Positions 1 through 7,239 are shown, counted from the stretch's first letter. The stretch is 7,378 nt of DNA from an uncultured Lachnospiraceae bacterium (GCA_946639085.1 CAMPBP010000061.1:1-7378), one strand, 5' to 3'. Notes: generated by a model from the letters alone, not told the origin. Translations and numbers: made by a program.

Positions 1-720
1 ACCGTACGCGGGTCTTAAATCGTCTTTTGTCGCAATGTGAACGTTGTTTTCATGCACCTGTTCACCGCAGACGAACTCTCGGTTATTTACACCCGCAGAA
101 TCAAGAAATCTGTTCCAGTTCTCGATGACTCTTAGCTTGTCATCGCCCCTGTTCATACCAAGATTTAGCGAAGCAAAAATTCCGTCACTTACACCGCCGG
201 TTCTTGTGGAAAAGCCGTGGGGACAGTCTATCAGGGAAGATTTAAGAGTTACCACATCTTCGGTTATGTCTTCGCATCTTACCAGTTCATCGCCTTTGTA
301 CTCGACGATCATATCTATTTTCTTTCTGCCTTCAAGAAGGGGCTTTAAAAAGTAGTAGTCTCCTTCCCATGTGGGATAATTCAGTACTTCGTCTCTGTCG
401 ACCCACTTAAGCTCGCCTTCGTTGCATTCTATCAAATCTTCTTCAACATCCCATGCCGAATAAAGATACATGTCTTCATCGTCATACCTGTCGGAAATGA
501 ATTTAACAACACCGTGACAGAAAAACTTTTTCGGCCTTAAGCCTGTCTCCTCAAAAACTTCACGCCTGACACATTGGTCAGGCGTTTCGTCTTTTTCAAT
601 CTTTCCGCCTACTCCTATCCACTTTCCCGCATTGATGTCTTCTTTCTTCTTTATCCTGTGCAAAAGAAGATATTGATCCTTCACGTTTCTTATGTAGCAT
701 ATGGTAGTAGGTATGATCAT
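1..720 (-). CDS. Nudix hydrolase fused to YfiH/PgeF (LACC1-like) domain, partial at left edge
   Basis: The reading frame opens with ATG at 720-718 and stays open for 240 codons to the window edge, so the C-terminus is missing. Residues 1 to about 145 form a MutT/MTH1-like Nudix hydrolase. The Nudix box is complete at residues 39-61 (G39, E45, R53-E54, E57-E58, G60, L61), preceded by the usual GKWIGVGGK stretch. Members of this group remove pyrophosphate from (oxidised) nucleoside triphosphates. From about residue 160 a second domain starts with the YfiH/PgeF/LACC1 signature: PHGFSTRTGGVSDG (167-180), SLNLG (184-188), GDD (192-194), EN (210-211) and QVH (221-223). H223 is the expected first metal/active-site histidine. 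The later Cys and His ligands lie beyond the edge. YfiH relatives act as purine nucleoside phosphorylase/adenosine deaminase enzymes, and E. coli PgeF edits peptidoglycan precursors. The start lies 17 bases after the solute-binding gene with a weak purine-rich ribosome site, so co-transcription is likely. Domain identities are firm; the joint function is unknown. Confidence 0.88.
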   Translation of the reverse strand, partial: MIIPTTICYIRNVKDQYLLLHRIKKKEDINAGKWIGVGGKIEKDETPDQCVRREVFEETGLRPKKFFCHGVVKFISDRYDDEDMYLYSAWDVEEDLIECNEGELKWVDRDEVLNYPTWEGDYYFLKPLLEGRKKIDMIVEYKGDELVRCEDITEDVVTLKSSLIDCPHGFSTRTGGVSDGIFASLNLGMNRGDDKLRVIENWNRFLDSAGVNNREFVCGEQVHENNVHIATKDDLRPAYG

Positions 721-737
721 TTTCTCTTTGTTCTTTC

Positions 738-2942
738 TTAGTGGTACTTCTCAGCAAGATATATTGAGACTCTGCTCTGGATGATCTCCGCAACAGCATC
801 GGCGCTCTTGCTGCCGTTGTAGTAAGGCGAATACTCCTCTTCAATGATCTGCTGAATATTGTAGTCATCTATAACGGTTGACTTTGTCTTATTGACTATA
901 CTCTTTATTATATCAAATTCTTTCTGAGTAGGGGGCTCAATCTCTATAGTCATATCGTCCGCCATGATAGTACCGCCGCCAAATGTGGATACCTGCGATG
1001 CATCCATCTTCTTTTCAAAAAATTCCTTCTTAAGAGGATATCCGTTCCAAAGATTTGATGAATCCTGGTAAGAATCTTCAAGGAATGTCCTTAAAAATTC
1101 CCATGCACCGTCTTTTTCTTTGCAGTTTGCCACTACGGCGTAAGATTCTCTCGGAATAAATCTGAAAGAAGAACCGTCTTTTCCCGGAATTCCGATAGGA
1201 TTGAACCTGTCGCCAAGAATCTTCATGTATGCCTGCATCGTCATAGTATCATAAATCCAAAGATCGGATATTATTAAGTCTCCGTTCTGCATCTTTGAAA
1301 ATTCGTTGTATGAGTAGTCACCCTCTTTATATTTCTCGGGAAATCTCTTTGCGATCTCCATAAGCTCCATAAACTCGGGGCTGTCAAAGTTGCATGTACC
1401 GTTTTCAAAATCAATAAGACCGCTTTCCATCTCGGTTGCGCACTTGTATAAGAATTGTGTTGCTGTACAGTAAGAGAAAATATCCTTATCGGGATTCTTC
1501 TTTACCACATCAATAAACTCGTCAAAAGTCCATTGATCTTTCTTGCCTATAAAATCTGAATTGCCGATATAACCTCTTACCGCAAAACAAGTGGGAAGGC
1601 ATATAAGTTTGCCGTCTTTCTCGCAAGCTTTGAATACTTCTTCAAAGTACTGGCTCATATCGAGGTTTTCCTTCTCAAGATAAGGCTTAAGGTCTGTTAA
1701 GTTATCGGTGCTTATATCACCCATATTCGATATATCCACGATGTCGAGATTACCTGCGAGAATGTCTTCTTTGAACTTATCTATTACCTTCTCGTAATCT
1801 TCCGCGCTCCTGACATCGTTCTCGTATTCCTTTAATTCAACTCTGTATTCACCGTTCGATCTGTTGTATTTTGCAACGGCTCTCTTTAAAGGATCGTTGG
1901 CATACATAACACCGAATGTGATCTTTTTCTTGGAAGCCTGATCAACCGCAAGCTCTTCTTTTAATGTTACAAAAGTGGTGAGGGGTACCTGAGCCGACCA
2001 ATCAACCGTAACGAAGGATATCGTCTTGTCCTCGTTCATCCATACGACCTCGGGACGGACATTTACCAGATCAATATCAATGAAGTTAACCAGCTCTTCA
2101 TAAGAATCCTCTGCACTTGAATAAACGAAGAGTCTGTCGTCTCCGAATATAAGATATTTATCCTCTTCTATCTCGCTTACATTCTCTGCGTCCTGAGGCA
2201 TATTCTTCCATATGTTTTCAAGTTTTCCGGACTTGAAATCTGCTTTCTTGGCAACATTTCCTATACTTGTCGAATCCCAGCCCGTTATTATAAGTTCGTT
2301 TTTGGAATTGAAAAATACGTTATTGCTGTAGAAGCTGTCCCCGTCAAACTTTATCTGGTTTACGATCTTTCCTTCGCTGTCGCAAAGGTATAAACCGCTG
2401 TAAGCGGATACCACATAGTTACCTTCTTTATCGGGGATGACCTTGCTTATGTAATTGTCTTCTCCGGTGTTGGGAAGTTTTTCAAGCGAAACGCTTCCTG
2501 TCTCTTTTCCGTCTTTGTCAAGATCAATTATCCTTACTTCGCTTCCCGTTTCCATCCACTTTGACATTACGAGTTTAAAACCGTTATCGGTAACGAACAG
2601 GTTCATCGGATACTCTTCGATATCGTATTTAATGTCAAACTGTGTATCTTTGGGTTCGGTTCCGTCCAGGTTTTCGCTGTGGGCATAAAAACCTTTAAGT
2701 TCATGAGTTTTCAGATCCATCTGCTCGATAAGATAATAAAGTTTTCCGTCCTTCATGGAAAAATCATTGTTGTAATGACTTTCATCGGAAGTGATACTCC
2801 TCTCCGTCGGAACATAGATCATTTGCGGTCCTTTGTCCGCATCATCTTTGCCTGCCTTGCCGTCCTTTCCGCATCCGGACACTGTCGACAAGATCATCGG
2901 CAAAAGCATAACCGCCGCAATAGCTTTTAAAAACTTTTTCAT
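738..2942 (-). CDS. Propeller-bearing extracellular solute-binding lipoprotein (family 1)
   Basis: The 734-residue product starts at ATG 2942-2940 behind GAGGAGA (2948-2954). Residues 1-23 are a lipoprotein signal peptide (KK, hydrophobic core, VSG then C24), so the mature protein should be anchored outside the membrane by C24. A charged linker follows. Residues about 55-330 are beta-rich with repeated blade-like units (for example near 120-155, 163-200, 205-245 and 260-290) ending in DxxG turns, which suggests a beta-propeller. Residues about 338-734 look like a family 1 extracellular solute-binding protein: a first strand ITFGVMYAND, WTFDEFIDVVKK (471-482), IGIPGKDG (583-590), GAWEFLRTFL (612-621), and the closing NGSKSADAVAEIIQSRVSIY segment (709-728). 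Ordinary members have about 400-450 residues, so the N-terminal half is the addition. The solute-binding half has seven cysteines, many for a surface protein. No cognate permeases are adjacent, so it may serve a transporter elsewhere or act as a sensor. The ligand cannot be told, though this family usually binds carbohydrates. Confidence 0.85.
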   Translation of the reverse strand: MKKFLKAIAAVMLLPMILSTVSGCGKDGKAGKDDADKGPQMIYVPTERSITSDESHYNNDFSMKDGKLYYLIEQMDLKTHELKGFYAHSENLDGTEPKDTQFDIKYDIEEYPMNLFVTDNGFKLVMSKWMETGSEVRIIDLDKDGKETGSVSLEKLPNTGEDNYISKVIPDKEGNYVVSAYSGLYLCDSEGKIVNQIKFDGDSFYSNNVFFNSKNELIITGWDSTSIGNVAKKADFKSGKLENIWKNMPQDAENVSEIEEDKYLIFGDDRLFVYSSAEDSYEELVNFIDIDLVNVRPEVVWMNEDKTISFVTVDWSAQVPLTTFVTLKEELAVDQASKKKITFGVMYANDPLKRAVAKYNRSNGEYRVELKEYENDVRSAEDYEKVIDKFKEDILAGNLDIVDISNMGDISTDNLTDLKPYLEKENLDMSQYFEEVFKACEKDGKLICLPTCFAVRGYIGNSDFIGKKDQWTFDEFIDVVKKNPDKDIFSYCTATQFLYKCATEMESGLIDFENGTCNFDSPEFMELMEIAKRFPEKYKEGDYSYNEFSKMQNGDLIISDLWIYDTMTMQAYMKILGDRFNPIGIPGKDGSSFRFIPRESYAVVANCKEKDGAWEFLRTFLEDSYQDSSNLWNGYPLKKEFFEKKMDASQVSTFGGGTIMADDMTIEIEPPTQKEFDIIKSIVNKTKSTVIDDYNIQQIIEEEYSPYYNGSKSADAVAEIIQSRVSIYLAEKYH

Positions 2943-2986
2943 ACCAATCTCCTCTTCTTTGGTTGCTTGATTAATCCATTTATCAA

Positions 2987-3000
2987 TTTACACAAGTAAA
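2987..3000. promoter_or_regulatory. Inverted repeat upstream of the solute-binding lipoprotein gene
   Basis: TTTAC-ACAA-GTAAA is a perfect 5-bp inverted repeat in the 197-base gap between the mmsB terminator and the ATG at 2942. The gap from about 2960 to 3064 is very A+T-rich. Since the strong terminator upstream isolates this gene, a promoter must lie here, but I could not find a convincing -35/-10 pair. The repeat may be an operator or only chance in A+T-rich DNA. Confidence 0.2.
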
Positions 3001-3065
3001 GAAGAAAAGTATTTGTGAAAAATAGGATATATTTTTAAAATTTTATTAAAGGGTCGAAAAATAAG

Positions 3066-3106
3066 AAAAAATTAAAAAGAACGCACTCGGAAGTTTCCGA
3101 GTGCGT
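3066..3106 (-). terminator. Rho-independent terminator after mmsB
   Basis: A perfect 10-bp stem (3081-3090 paired with 3097-3106, GC-rich) with a six-base loop. On the minus strand it is followed by two runs of T, roughly TCTTTTTAATTTTTTC (3080 down to 3065). It lies 33 bases past the mmsB stop codon. On the plus strand the stem is followed only by CCCTTTTG, so it works best for minus-strand transcripts. It separates the sugar transporter operon from the lipoprotein/Nudix unit. Confidence 0.9.
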
Positions 3107-3139
3107 CCCTTTTGATGTTTTTATTGTTTGAATAACAGA

Positions 3140-4330
3140 TCAGTCTTTTGCCAAAAGTTTTCCGCCTCTCTTGGAAACAACATCGAATATTACTGCCAAA
3201 AGAAGTACGGCACCCTTAACCACTTTCTGCCAGTTCTGGTCTACACCCATAAGTGACATACCAAGGTTGATGACACCCATCAAAGCCGCACCGATGATAA
3301 CTCCTGTAACGGTACCTGTTCCGCCGTATGCGGAAGCTCCGCCGATAAAGCATGAGCCGATGGCATCCATCTCGTAGTTCTGTCCGTATGTGGGCTGTGC
3401 GGATGTAAGACGAGCTATGGTAACCATTCCCGCAAGTGCTGCCAAAAGACCCATGTTGGTGTATGCAAGGAAGTAAACTTTATTGGTGTTGATACCGGAA
3501 AGTTTGGTAGCCTTTTCGTTACCGCCTACTGCATAGAAGTAACGACCCGTCTTGGTGTTCGAAGTAATATAGCCGTATACTACGATAACGAAAGCAACCC
3601 AGATCAAAACGGTGGGGATACCTTTGTGTCTTGCAAGACTTCCGAAGAAAGCAAGTATTACCAATGTTACCGCAACGGTCTTTATCCAGAAAGCAATTTC
3701 CGATTCAACGGCGTAATTTTTCTTTTTCCTTGTAGTCCTGGTTTTAACCTGAGCAAAAACAAATACTATCGCTAACAATAAACCGACTACTATACATGTA
3801 GTGTTGACGCCGGGAATAAGGATAAATAAATCAGGTATGAAGCAGTTTGCTCCGCCTCCGAAAAGGTTAACGAATGCGGTACACTCTTTGATCGATACCG
3901 TAAATCCGTCAAGAACTACGTTACTCAAGCCTCTGAACGCAAGCATTCCGGCAAGAGTTACGATGAAAGGAGGTATACGTACATATGCTATCCAGAATGC
4001 CTGGAATGCACCGATTGCGGTTCCTATAAGCAACATGATGATTATGGAAAGGATCATGTTTACATGTAAGTTTACCATGAGTACCGCGCCTACCGCACCT
4101 ACGAAACAAACTACCGAACCTACGGAAAGGTCGATGTTACCGCCGGTCAAAATACAAAGCAACATGCCGGTCGCAAGAATGAAAACGTATGCGTTCTGAG
4201 ATATCAAACTCGATACGTTCATGGGAAGCAGTATACTACCGCCGGTCATTATGGCAAAAAAGCCGTATACGATAATAAGTACAAATATCATCGCATATTT
4301 TTTGATAAAATCCAGTGCACTGTTCTTCAT
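3140..4330 (-). CDS. mmsB: Monosaccharide ABC transporter permease, MmsB/GguB type
   Basis: This 396-residue integral membrane protein forms the sugar channel of the importer, presumably as a dimer driven by MmsA. It is a member of the RbsC/XylH/GguB permease family (BPD_transp_2). Around ten hydrophobic segments are visible, for example at 13-30, 47-61, 68-88, 92-115, 178-194, 217-230, 240-254 and 285-306. Family landmarks are LTGGNIDLSVGS (61-72), IPPFIVTLAGM (119-129), YAVGGNEKATKLSGI (266-280), NYEMDAI (318-324), GGASAYGGTGTVTG (330-343) and GVINLGMSLMGV (352-363). At 396 residues it is longer than RbsC (about 320). The extra length fits the XylH/GguB branch and includes a basic loop near 195-205. 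ATG at 4330-4328 is chosen because a full TAAGGAGG site (4336-4343) stands just before it. A longer frame to 4405 would run deep into mmsA and lacks such a site. The gene starts 10 bases after the mmsA stop, so the two are one operon. Confidence 0.93.
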   Translation of the reverse strand: MKNSALDFIKKYAMIFVLIIVYGFFAIMTGGSILLPMNVSSLISQNAYVFILATGMLLCILTGGNIDLSVGSVVCFVGAVGAVLMVNLHVNMILSIIIMLLIGTAIGAFQAFWIAYVRIPPFIVTLAGMLAFRGLSNVVLDGFTVSIKECTAFVNLFGGGANCFIPDLFILIPGVNTTCIVVGLLLAIVFVFAQVKTRTTRKKKNYAVESEIAFWIKTVAVTLVILAFFGSLARHKGIPTVLIWVAFVIVVYGYITSNTKTGRYFYAVGGNEKATKLSGINTNKVYFLAYTNMGLLAALAGMVTIARLTSAQPTYGQNYEMDAIGSCFIGGASAYGGTGTVTGVIIGAALMGVINLGMSLMGVDQNWQKVVKGAVLLLAVIFDVVSKRGGKLLAKD

Positions 4331-4335
4331 TTCTT

Positions 4336-4343
4336 CCTCCTTA
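4336..4343 (-). promoter_or_regulatory. Ribosome binding site of mmsB overlapping the mmsA stop
   Basis: TAAGGAGG is a near-complete Shine-Dalgarno sequence whose first three bases are the TAA stop of mmsA. It sits five bases before ATG 4330-4328. This fixes the mmsB start and suggests translational coupling of ATPase and permease. Confidence 0.85.
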
Positions 4344-5867
4344 GCCGGCTTTGATAATGTGTGACATGATGGTTTCCTGAGTTGCTTCTTTTCCATCAAG
4401 CTCACCGACTATCTTTCCTTCGTTCATGATATATATTCTGTCGCACATACCCAGTATCTCAGGCATGTCGGAAGAGATCATTATTACCGATTTTCCTTCG
4501 GCAACAAGCTGATTCATTATACAGTAGATCTCGTATTTGGCACCTACATCGATACCTCTTGTGGGCTCATCGAGAATAAGTACGTCGGGATTTGCGAACA
4601 TCCATTTTGCCAAAAGAACCTTCTGCATGTTACCGCCGGAAAGGTTTCCAACATTCTGCTCAACGGTAGGGCATTTGATCCTCAGTTTTTCACGATACTC
4701 CTGAGCCACGGCATATTCCTTATCTTTATCCAACACCTGCCTATTGCTGACATCGTCAAGATTTGCAAGAGTGGTATTAAGTTTTATCGTGTTTGAAAGG
4801 ATAAGTCCGTTTCCTTTACGATCTTCCGTAACATATGCAAGCTTGTGTTTGATTGCATCGGCAACCGTGTTCATGTGAACCTGCTGCCCGTTAATAAAGG
4901 TTTCCCCGGAAATTTCCACGCCGTAACTCTTTCCGAATACACTCATGGCAAGTTCCGTACGACCTGCTCCCATCAGTCCGGAAATACCTACTATCTCGCC
5001 TTTTCGGACATTGAGGGATACATTGTCAACTACTTTTCTTTCCATGTATATGGGATGATAGCATGTCCAGTTTTTAACTTCGAACATTACGTCTCCGATA
5101 TGGCTTTCACGTTTGGGGAAACGGTCTTCCATCTCTCGACCAACCATGCCCTTAATGATACGGCCTTCCGATATGTCATCGGTATTCTTATCGAGTGTTT
5201 CGATGGTCTTACCGTCTCGGATGACAGTTATCTTATCCGCAACATATGATACTTCGTTGAGCTTGTGGGAAATGATTATCGAAGTAAGTCCGTCCTGCTT
5301 AAACTTAAGCAACAGATCGAGCAAAGCTTTCGAATCATCCTCATTAAGAGAAGCCGTAGGCTCATCAAGTATCAACAGTTTTGCGTCTTTGGCAAGCGCT
5401 TTTGCTATCTCAACAAGCTGCTGCTTACCTACGCCTATATCTTTAATCAGAACCTGCGGCGATTCCTTAAGACCGACCATCTCAAGATATTTGGCCGAAA
5501 GTTCATTCGTTTCATTCCAATCGATTTTAAAGTTATTTCCGCGCTCATTTCCAAGGAACATGTTCTCGGCGATGGTCATGTAAGGAACCAACGCAAGCTC
5601 CTGGTGTATGATGACTATTCCGAGCGCTTCACTGTCTTTTATGTGGTTAAATTCACATACCTGCCCATTGTATACGATATCTCCTTCGTAAGTTCCGTAA
5701 GGATAGATACCGCTTAAAACATTCATCAGCGTGGATTTGCCGGCACCGTTTTCTCCTACAAGTGCATGGATCTCTCCTTTTTCCACCTGAAGATTGACAT
5801 TGTCCAATGCTTTAACACCGGGGAATGTTTTGGTTATATTTCTCATTTCCAATATATGCTCAGCCAA
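4341..5867 (-). CDS. mmsA: Monosaccharide ABC transporter double ATPase, MmsA/GguA type
   Basis: The 508-residue cytoplasmic ATPase powers sugar import and carries two nucleotide-binding domains in one chain, as in RbsA, MglA, XylG and GguA. Domain 1 (about 3-245) has Walker [10 protein letters not shown] (38-46), Q-loop Q89, a divergent signature VGKQQ (146-150), Walker B LLILDEP (164-170) and switch histidine H201. Domain 2 (about 258-505) has a degenerate Walker [10 protein letters not shown] (297-305, with R303 in place of lysine), a good signature LSGGN (409-413), Walker B VLILDEP (429-435), and D467 where a switch histidine would be. One intact and one degenerate site is normal for this family. 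The start is TTG at 5867-5865, seven bases after AGGAGG (5875-5880). It gives the N-terminus [20 protein letters not shown] expected for the family. An upstream GTG at 5906 would place this AGGAGG inside the gene and is less likely. The stop overlaps the mmsB ribosome site. Confidence 0.94.
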   Translation of the reverse strand: MAEHILEMRNITKTFPGVKALDNVNLQVEKGEIHALVGENGAGKSTLMNVLSGIYPYGTYEGDIVYNGQVCEFNHIKDSEALGIVIIHQELALVPYMTIAENMFLGNERGNNFKIDWNETNELSAKYLEMVGLKESPQVLIKDIGVGKQQLVEIAKALAKDAKLLILDEPTASLNEDDSKALLDLLLKFKQDGLTSIIISHKLNEVSYVADKITVIRDGKTIETLDKNTDDISEGRIIKGMVGREMEDRFPKRESHIGDVMFEVKNWTCYHPIYMERKVVDNVSLNVRKGEIVGISGLMGAGRTELAMSVFGKSYGVEISGETFINGQQVHMNTVADAIKHKLAYVTEDRKGNGLILSNTIKLNTTLANLDDVSNRQVLDKDKEYAVAQEYREKLRIKCPTVEQNVGNLSGGNMQKVLLAKWMFANPDVLILDEPTRGIDVGAKYEIYCIMNQLVAEGKSVIMISSDMPEILGMCDRIYIMNEGKIVGELDGKEATQETIMSHIIKAG

Positions 5868-5874
5868 TTTTATT

Positions 5875-5880
5875 CCTCCT
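5875..5880 (-). promoter_or_regulatory. Ribosome binding site selecting the TTG start of mmsA
   Basis: AGGAGG lies seven bases before TTG 5867-5865. There is no ATG near it in frame before residue 8, so this site decides for a non-ATG start. A weaker initiation codon may lower ATPase synthesis relative to the binding protein. Confidence 0.75.
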
Positions 5881-5919
5881 GTGAATAAGATTGTGATTAC
5901 TCTCACTTCTTACAAACAC

Positions 5920-5943
5920 GCAGGCGGGTTTTGCCCCGCCTGC
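5920..5943 (-). other. Intercistronic GC-rich hairpin between chvE and mmsA
   Basis: GCAGGCGGG (5920-5928) pairs perfectly with CCCGCCTGC (5935-5943) around a six-base loop. It sits 25 bases past the chvE stop in the 101-base gap before mmsA. On the minus strand it is followed by GTGTTTGTAAG, a poor T-run, so it looks like a partial terminator or an mRNA-end stabiliser rather than a full stop. In binding-protein transporter operons such hairpins commonly raise the amount of the first gene's product over the membrane parts. Confidence 0.75.
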
Positions 5944-5968
5944 AAAAGATTTTCTGATAAAACCTTGA

Positions 5969-7039
5969 TTATTTCTTAAGCTGATCCTCTGTATAGTACT
6001 GGGAATCAATAAGTATCTCTTTGTAGTTGTCAACTGTACAAACTACGGGCTCGCAAAGGTATGAAGGAACGATACCCTTTCCGTTGTCATAGGTCTTCTC
6101 ATCGTTGATGGGAGCCTTTCCACCCTTCATGATAGCGTCAACCATTTCTACGGTCTTAGCTGCAAGTGTACGAGTATCCTTGAATACTGACATTGACTGC
6201 TTGCCTTCGATCATGTTGATAGTGTTTGCGATATCACAGTCCTGACCGGTGATAACGGGCCAATTGCTGTGAGTTCCTTCGTAGTTAGCTTCAAGTGCGT
6301 TTGTAACACCGAGTGCTGTAGAGTCGTTTGAACACATAACAGCGTCAAGGTTTGTGCCGTCTGCATAGTTAGCTGAAATGATGGCATCGAATCTGTTCTG
6401 AGCGTTCTCTGTCTTCCAACCTGCTGTTGCAACTGTATCGAAGTCTGTCTGGCCTGACTTAACAACGAGCTTGCCGCTGTCAATGTAGGGCTGAAGAACA
6501 TCCATAGCACCGCTGAAGAAGAATCTTGCGTTGTTGTCGCCGGGGTCACCGGTGATAAGCTCGATGTTGAAAGGACCTGCTGCGGAGTCAAGGTTAAGAG
6601 CGTCGCGAACGAATTCACCCTGCTTTGTTCCAACCATGTAGTTATCGAATGTAGCATAGTATGTAACTGCGTCGGAGTTCATGATAAGACGGTCATAAGC
6701 GATAACCTTAACGCCTTTTTCCTTAGCCAGATCAAGAACGGTTCCGAGTGAATTTCCGTCGATAGATGCGATAACGAGTACCTTGCATCCGCCGTTGATC
6801 ATGTTCTCAAGCTGAGAAACCTGTGTAGCGATATCATCGTCAGCATACTGAAGATCAACCGTGTAACCTGCTGCTTCGAGCTGCTTCTTCATGTTGTCAC
6901 CATCCTGGTTCCATCTCTGAAGTGTTTTGGTAGGCATTGAAACGCCAACCTTGTTGCTTGAAGATGAAGAGCCACAGCCTGCAAACAATGCAGCAACCAT
7001 AGCCAATACAAGAACAAGACTTAAAAGTTTTCTTTTCAT
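5969..7039 (-). CDS. chvE: ChvE-type multiple-monosaccharide-binding lipoprotein
   Basis: The 356-residue product is the extracellular sugar receptor of the ABC importer. ATG 7039-7037 follows GGGAGG (7047-7052) by seven bases. Residues 1-21 are a lipoprotein signal peptide (KRK, hydrophobic core, LFAG, C22), then a serine linker (24-28). The mature part is a periplasmic-binding-protein type 1 fold (Peripla_BP_4) and follows Agrobacterium ChvE closely from memory: VGVSMPTKTLQRW (31-43), LQYADDDI (63-70), LENMINGG (77-84), VLVIASIDG (87-95), VIAYDRLI (112-119), YYATFDNYMVG (127-137), GPFNIEL (155-161), YIDSGKLVVKSGQ (185-197), VITGQDCDI (262-270), VFKDTR (285-290) and the end QYYTEDQL (347-354). 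ChvE binds arabinose, galactose, glucose, xylose and fucose; which of these applies here cannot be read from sequence. D116/R117, N169/N170 and D267 are likely sugar contacts by analogy. It is first in the operon before mmsA and mmsB. Confidence 0.94.
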   Translation of the reverse strand: MKRKLLSLVLVLAMVAALFAGCGSSSSSNKVGVSMPTKTLQRWNQDGDNMKKQLEAAGYTVDLQYADDDIATQVSQLENMINGGCKVLVIASIDGNSLGTVLDLAKEKGVKVIAYDRLIMNSDAVTYYATFDNYMVGTKQGEFVRDALNLDSAAGPFNIELITGDPGDNNARFFFSGAMDVLQPYIDSGKLVVKSGQTDFDTVATAGWKTENAQNRFDAIISANYADGTNLDAVMCSNDSTALGVTNALEANYEGTHSNWPVITGQDCDIANTINMIEGKQSMSVFKDTRTLAAKTVEMVDAIMKGGKAPINDEKTYDNGKGIVPSYLCEPVVCTVDNYKEILIDSQYYTEDQLKK

Positions 7040-7072
7040 TGGTAATCCTCCCTAAAAAAGATTGTTGGTTTT

Positions 7073-7086
7073 TGTTTACGCAAACA
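7073..7086. promoter_or_regulatory. CG-centred palindrome, candidate LacI-type operator for chvE operon
   Basis: TGTTTACGCAAACA is a 14-base palindrome with one mismatched pair (A7078/C7081) and a central CG. This form is typical of operators bound by LacI/GalR-family repressors. It resembles but does not fully match the CcpA cre consensus (arms TTT/AAA instead of AAR/YTT). It lies just downstream of the candidate -10, over the expected transcription start, where a bound repressor would block the promoter. Confidence 0.45.
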
Positions 7087-7087
7087 T

Positions 7088-7096
7088 AGTATCACA
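7088..7096 (-). promoter_or_regulatory. Candidate extended -10 promoter of chvE
   Basis: Read on the minus strand this is TGTGATACT, an extended -10 (TG, one base, GATACT; four of six matches to TATAAT). It lies about 50 bases before the chvE ATG in A+T-rich DNA. No good -35 is seen 16-18 bases upstream, so the promoter may depend on an activator. The nearby terminator at 7148-7195 means a promoter must exist in about 7053-7147. Confidence 0.35.
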
Positions 7097-7147
7097 GTTA
7101 ACAAGTAATTAATTTTTCACTCACTTGACTATTTTTTCTTCTTTGGC

Positions 7148-7195
7148 AAAAAGAAAAAGACCGAATCGGAATATTTTGCACTCCGAATCGGTCTT
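7148..7195 (-). terminator. Rho-independent terminator of the upstream sugar-binding gene
   Basis: Bases 7157-7170 pair with 7182-7195 (14 positions, one A/A mismatch at 7165/7187) around an 11-base loop. On the minus strand the stem runs into TTTTTCTTTTT (7158 down to 7148). It begins 45 bases past the stop at 7240. It closes the gene at the right edge and separates it from the chvE operon. Confidence 0.85.
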
Positions 7196-7239
7196 CGCAA
7201 TTTTTTACCATTATATGAACAGATTTTGAACAAACTGTT

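Noticed and set aside
596..868. Minus-strand frame of 90 codons across the junction of the lipoprotein and Nudix genes
   Set aside because: It overlaps the end of the lipoprotein gene and the start of the Nudix gene in another frame, has a low-complexity basic composition, and matches no family I recognise.
3081..3106. Possibility that the mmsB hairpin is a bidirectional terminator
   Set aside because: There is no plus-strand gene approaching it, and the plus-strand T-run (CCCTTTTG) is short and offset from the stem.
4331..4405. Longer mmsB start at 4405
   Set aside because: It would overlap mmsA by about 65 bases and add a 25-residue polar, charged extension untypical of the family, while ATG 4330 has a perfect ribosome site.
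4845..5717. Several long plus-strand open frames (134-156 codons) opposite mmsA
   Set aside because: They lie antisense to a well-supported ATPase gene, have no ribosome sites or recognisable domains, and are mirror effects of its codon use.
6211..6657. Minus-strand frame of 148 codons inside chvE
   Set aside because: It is a shifted frame within a gene matching the ChvE family throughout; the product is rich in Ser, Thr, Gln and Leu, as expected of a shadow.
2985..7106. Shared TTACTTGT followed by TAA and TGATA upstream of both the lipoprotein gene (about 2980-2998) and chvE (about 7090-7108)
   Set aside because: In two short A+T-rich regions an eight-base match is expected by chance about once, and the spacing of the flanking matches differs.
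7102..7127. CAAGT and ACTTG inverted repeat in the chvE upstream region
   Set aside because: Arms of five bases 16 bases apart in A+T-rich DNA are weak evidence for either a binding site or an RNA structure.
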